Shown piece by piece: positions 63,675 to 64,000 of a DNA stretch of 64,000 nt. This DNA is from Azotobacter bryophylli. GTDB taxonomy: Bacteria > Pseudomonadota > Gammaproteobacteria > Pseudomonadales > Pseudomonadaceae. A program made the position numbers and the translations under genes. The notes under the pieces were generated by a model. The model made no database searches, was not told where the DNA came from, and saw nothing but the letters and a program-made list of their open reading frames with translations. The stretch lies in the NCBI RefSeq assembly GCF_042643485.1, contig NZ_JBHRSJ010000016.1, positions 186,001-250,000 of the forward strand, written 5' to 3'. The first letter of the stretch is position 1; the number at the start of each line of letters is the position of its first letter.

Positions 63675-64000
63675 TCAGATGGAGCCTTGGTTGACGCGCC
63701 GGGACAGCTCTTCGGCCGATTCCTTGCGCTCGGAATAGCGGTCGACCAGATAGGCGCTCCGCCCGCGCAGCAGCAGGGTGAACTTCATCAGCTCCTCCAT
63801 GACGTCCACCAGCCGGTCATAGAAGGACGAGGGCTTCATCCGCCCGGCTTCGTCGAACTCGAGGAAGGCCTTGGGCACCGACGACTGGTTGGGGATGGTG
63901 AACATGCGCATCCAGCGACCGAGCACGCGCATCTGGTTGACCGCATTGAACGACTGCGAGCCGCCACAGACCTGCAGCAGCGCCAGGGTCTTGCCCTGGG
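63675..64000 (-). CDS. arsH: Arsenical resistance protein ArsH, N-terminus outside window
   Basis: The last 108 residues of an NADPH-dependent FMN reductase-fold protein, reading GKTLALLQVCGGSQSFNAVN at the window edge and then RMFTIPNQSSVPKAFLEFDE. These match the C-terminal half of ArsH, an organoarsenical oxidase or quinone reductase. The first half (FMN-binding GSLR motif) lies beyond base 64000. It ends 7 bases before the ynfA-like gene. It belongs to the same operon as arsJ. Confidence 0.88.
   Translation of the reverse strand, partial: QGKTLALLQVCGGSQSFNAVNQMRVLGRWMRMFTIPNQSSVPKAFLEFDEAGRMKPSSFYDRLVDVMEELMKFTLLLRGRSAYLVDRYSERKESAEELSRRVNQGSI

Overview
The window is about 64 kb of GC-rich bacterial chromosome with long, tightly packed genes. 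Its backbone (xthA, a GNAT gene, tamAB, tpx, muxABC-opmB at the left; catBCA-catR at the right) resembles what I remember of the PA2507-PA2545 stretch of Pseudomonas aeruginosa. A pseudomonad in the broad sense (Pseudomonas, Stutzerimonas or Azotobacter) is the best guess. I saw no rRNA, tRNA or CRISPR array.

Left block (1-24.8 kb): partial exonuclease III, an acetyltransferase, the TamA-TamB outer-membrane assembly pair, thiol peroxidase, a complete two-pump RND efflux operon with its outer-membrane channel, a LysR regulator, a large patatin-like lipase, an 836-base gene-poor gap, a Kef-type K+/H+ antiporter and a membrane-anchored glutamate-synthase-like flavoprotein.

Catabolic block (24.8-40.8 kb): a tyrosine recombinase, then two divergent operons. 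The plus-strand operon (aliA, badH, badI, aliB, badR) matches the cyclohexanecarboxylate pathway of Rhodopseudomonas palustris, which activates the acid, oxidises it to 2-ketocyclohexanecarboxyl-CoA and opens the ring to pimeloyl-CoA. The minus-strand operon (enoyl-CoA hydratase, a pimCD-like acyl-CoA dehydrogenase pair, 3-hydroxyacyl-CoA dehydrogenase) is suited to beta-oxidation of pimeloyl-CoA. An OprD-type porin and a nitroreductase follow. A divergent KfrA-like protein and tyrosine recombinase, resembling the TnpT/TnpS cointegrate-resolution pair of Tn4651-type transposons, close the block, but no transposase is present.

Stress block (41.2-49.8 kb): alpha/beta hydrolase plus phosphoribosyltransferase, a zinc-ribbon protein, an Aer-like receptor, Hsp20, a CapA-family protein, a second GroEL without GroES, and a tandem universal stress protein. 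Then come an orphan phnNP pair (phnP apparently starting at CTG), a staphylococcal-nuclease-like secreted protein, an atypical CsrA-like regulator and a small unknown gene.

Right block (53.0-64 kb, mostly minus strand): a molybdenum hydroxylase operon (iorAB, xdhC, a mocA-like gene), catBCA with divergent catR for the ortho-cleavage of catechol, and the end of an arsenic operon (arsH, ynfA-like, GAPDH, arsJ) that runs off the right edge.

Functional assignments rest on reading the translated proteins by eye and on remembered family knowledge; no database search was run.
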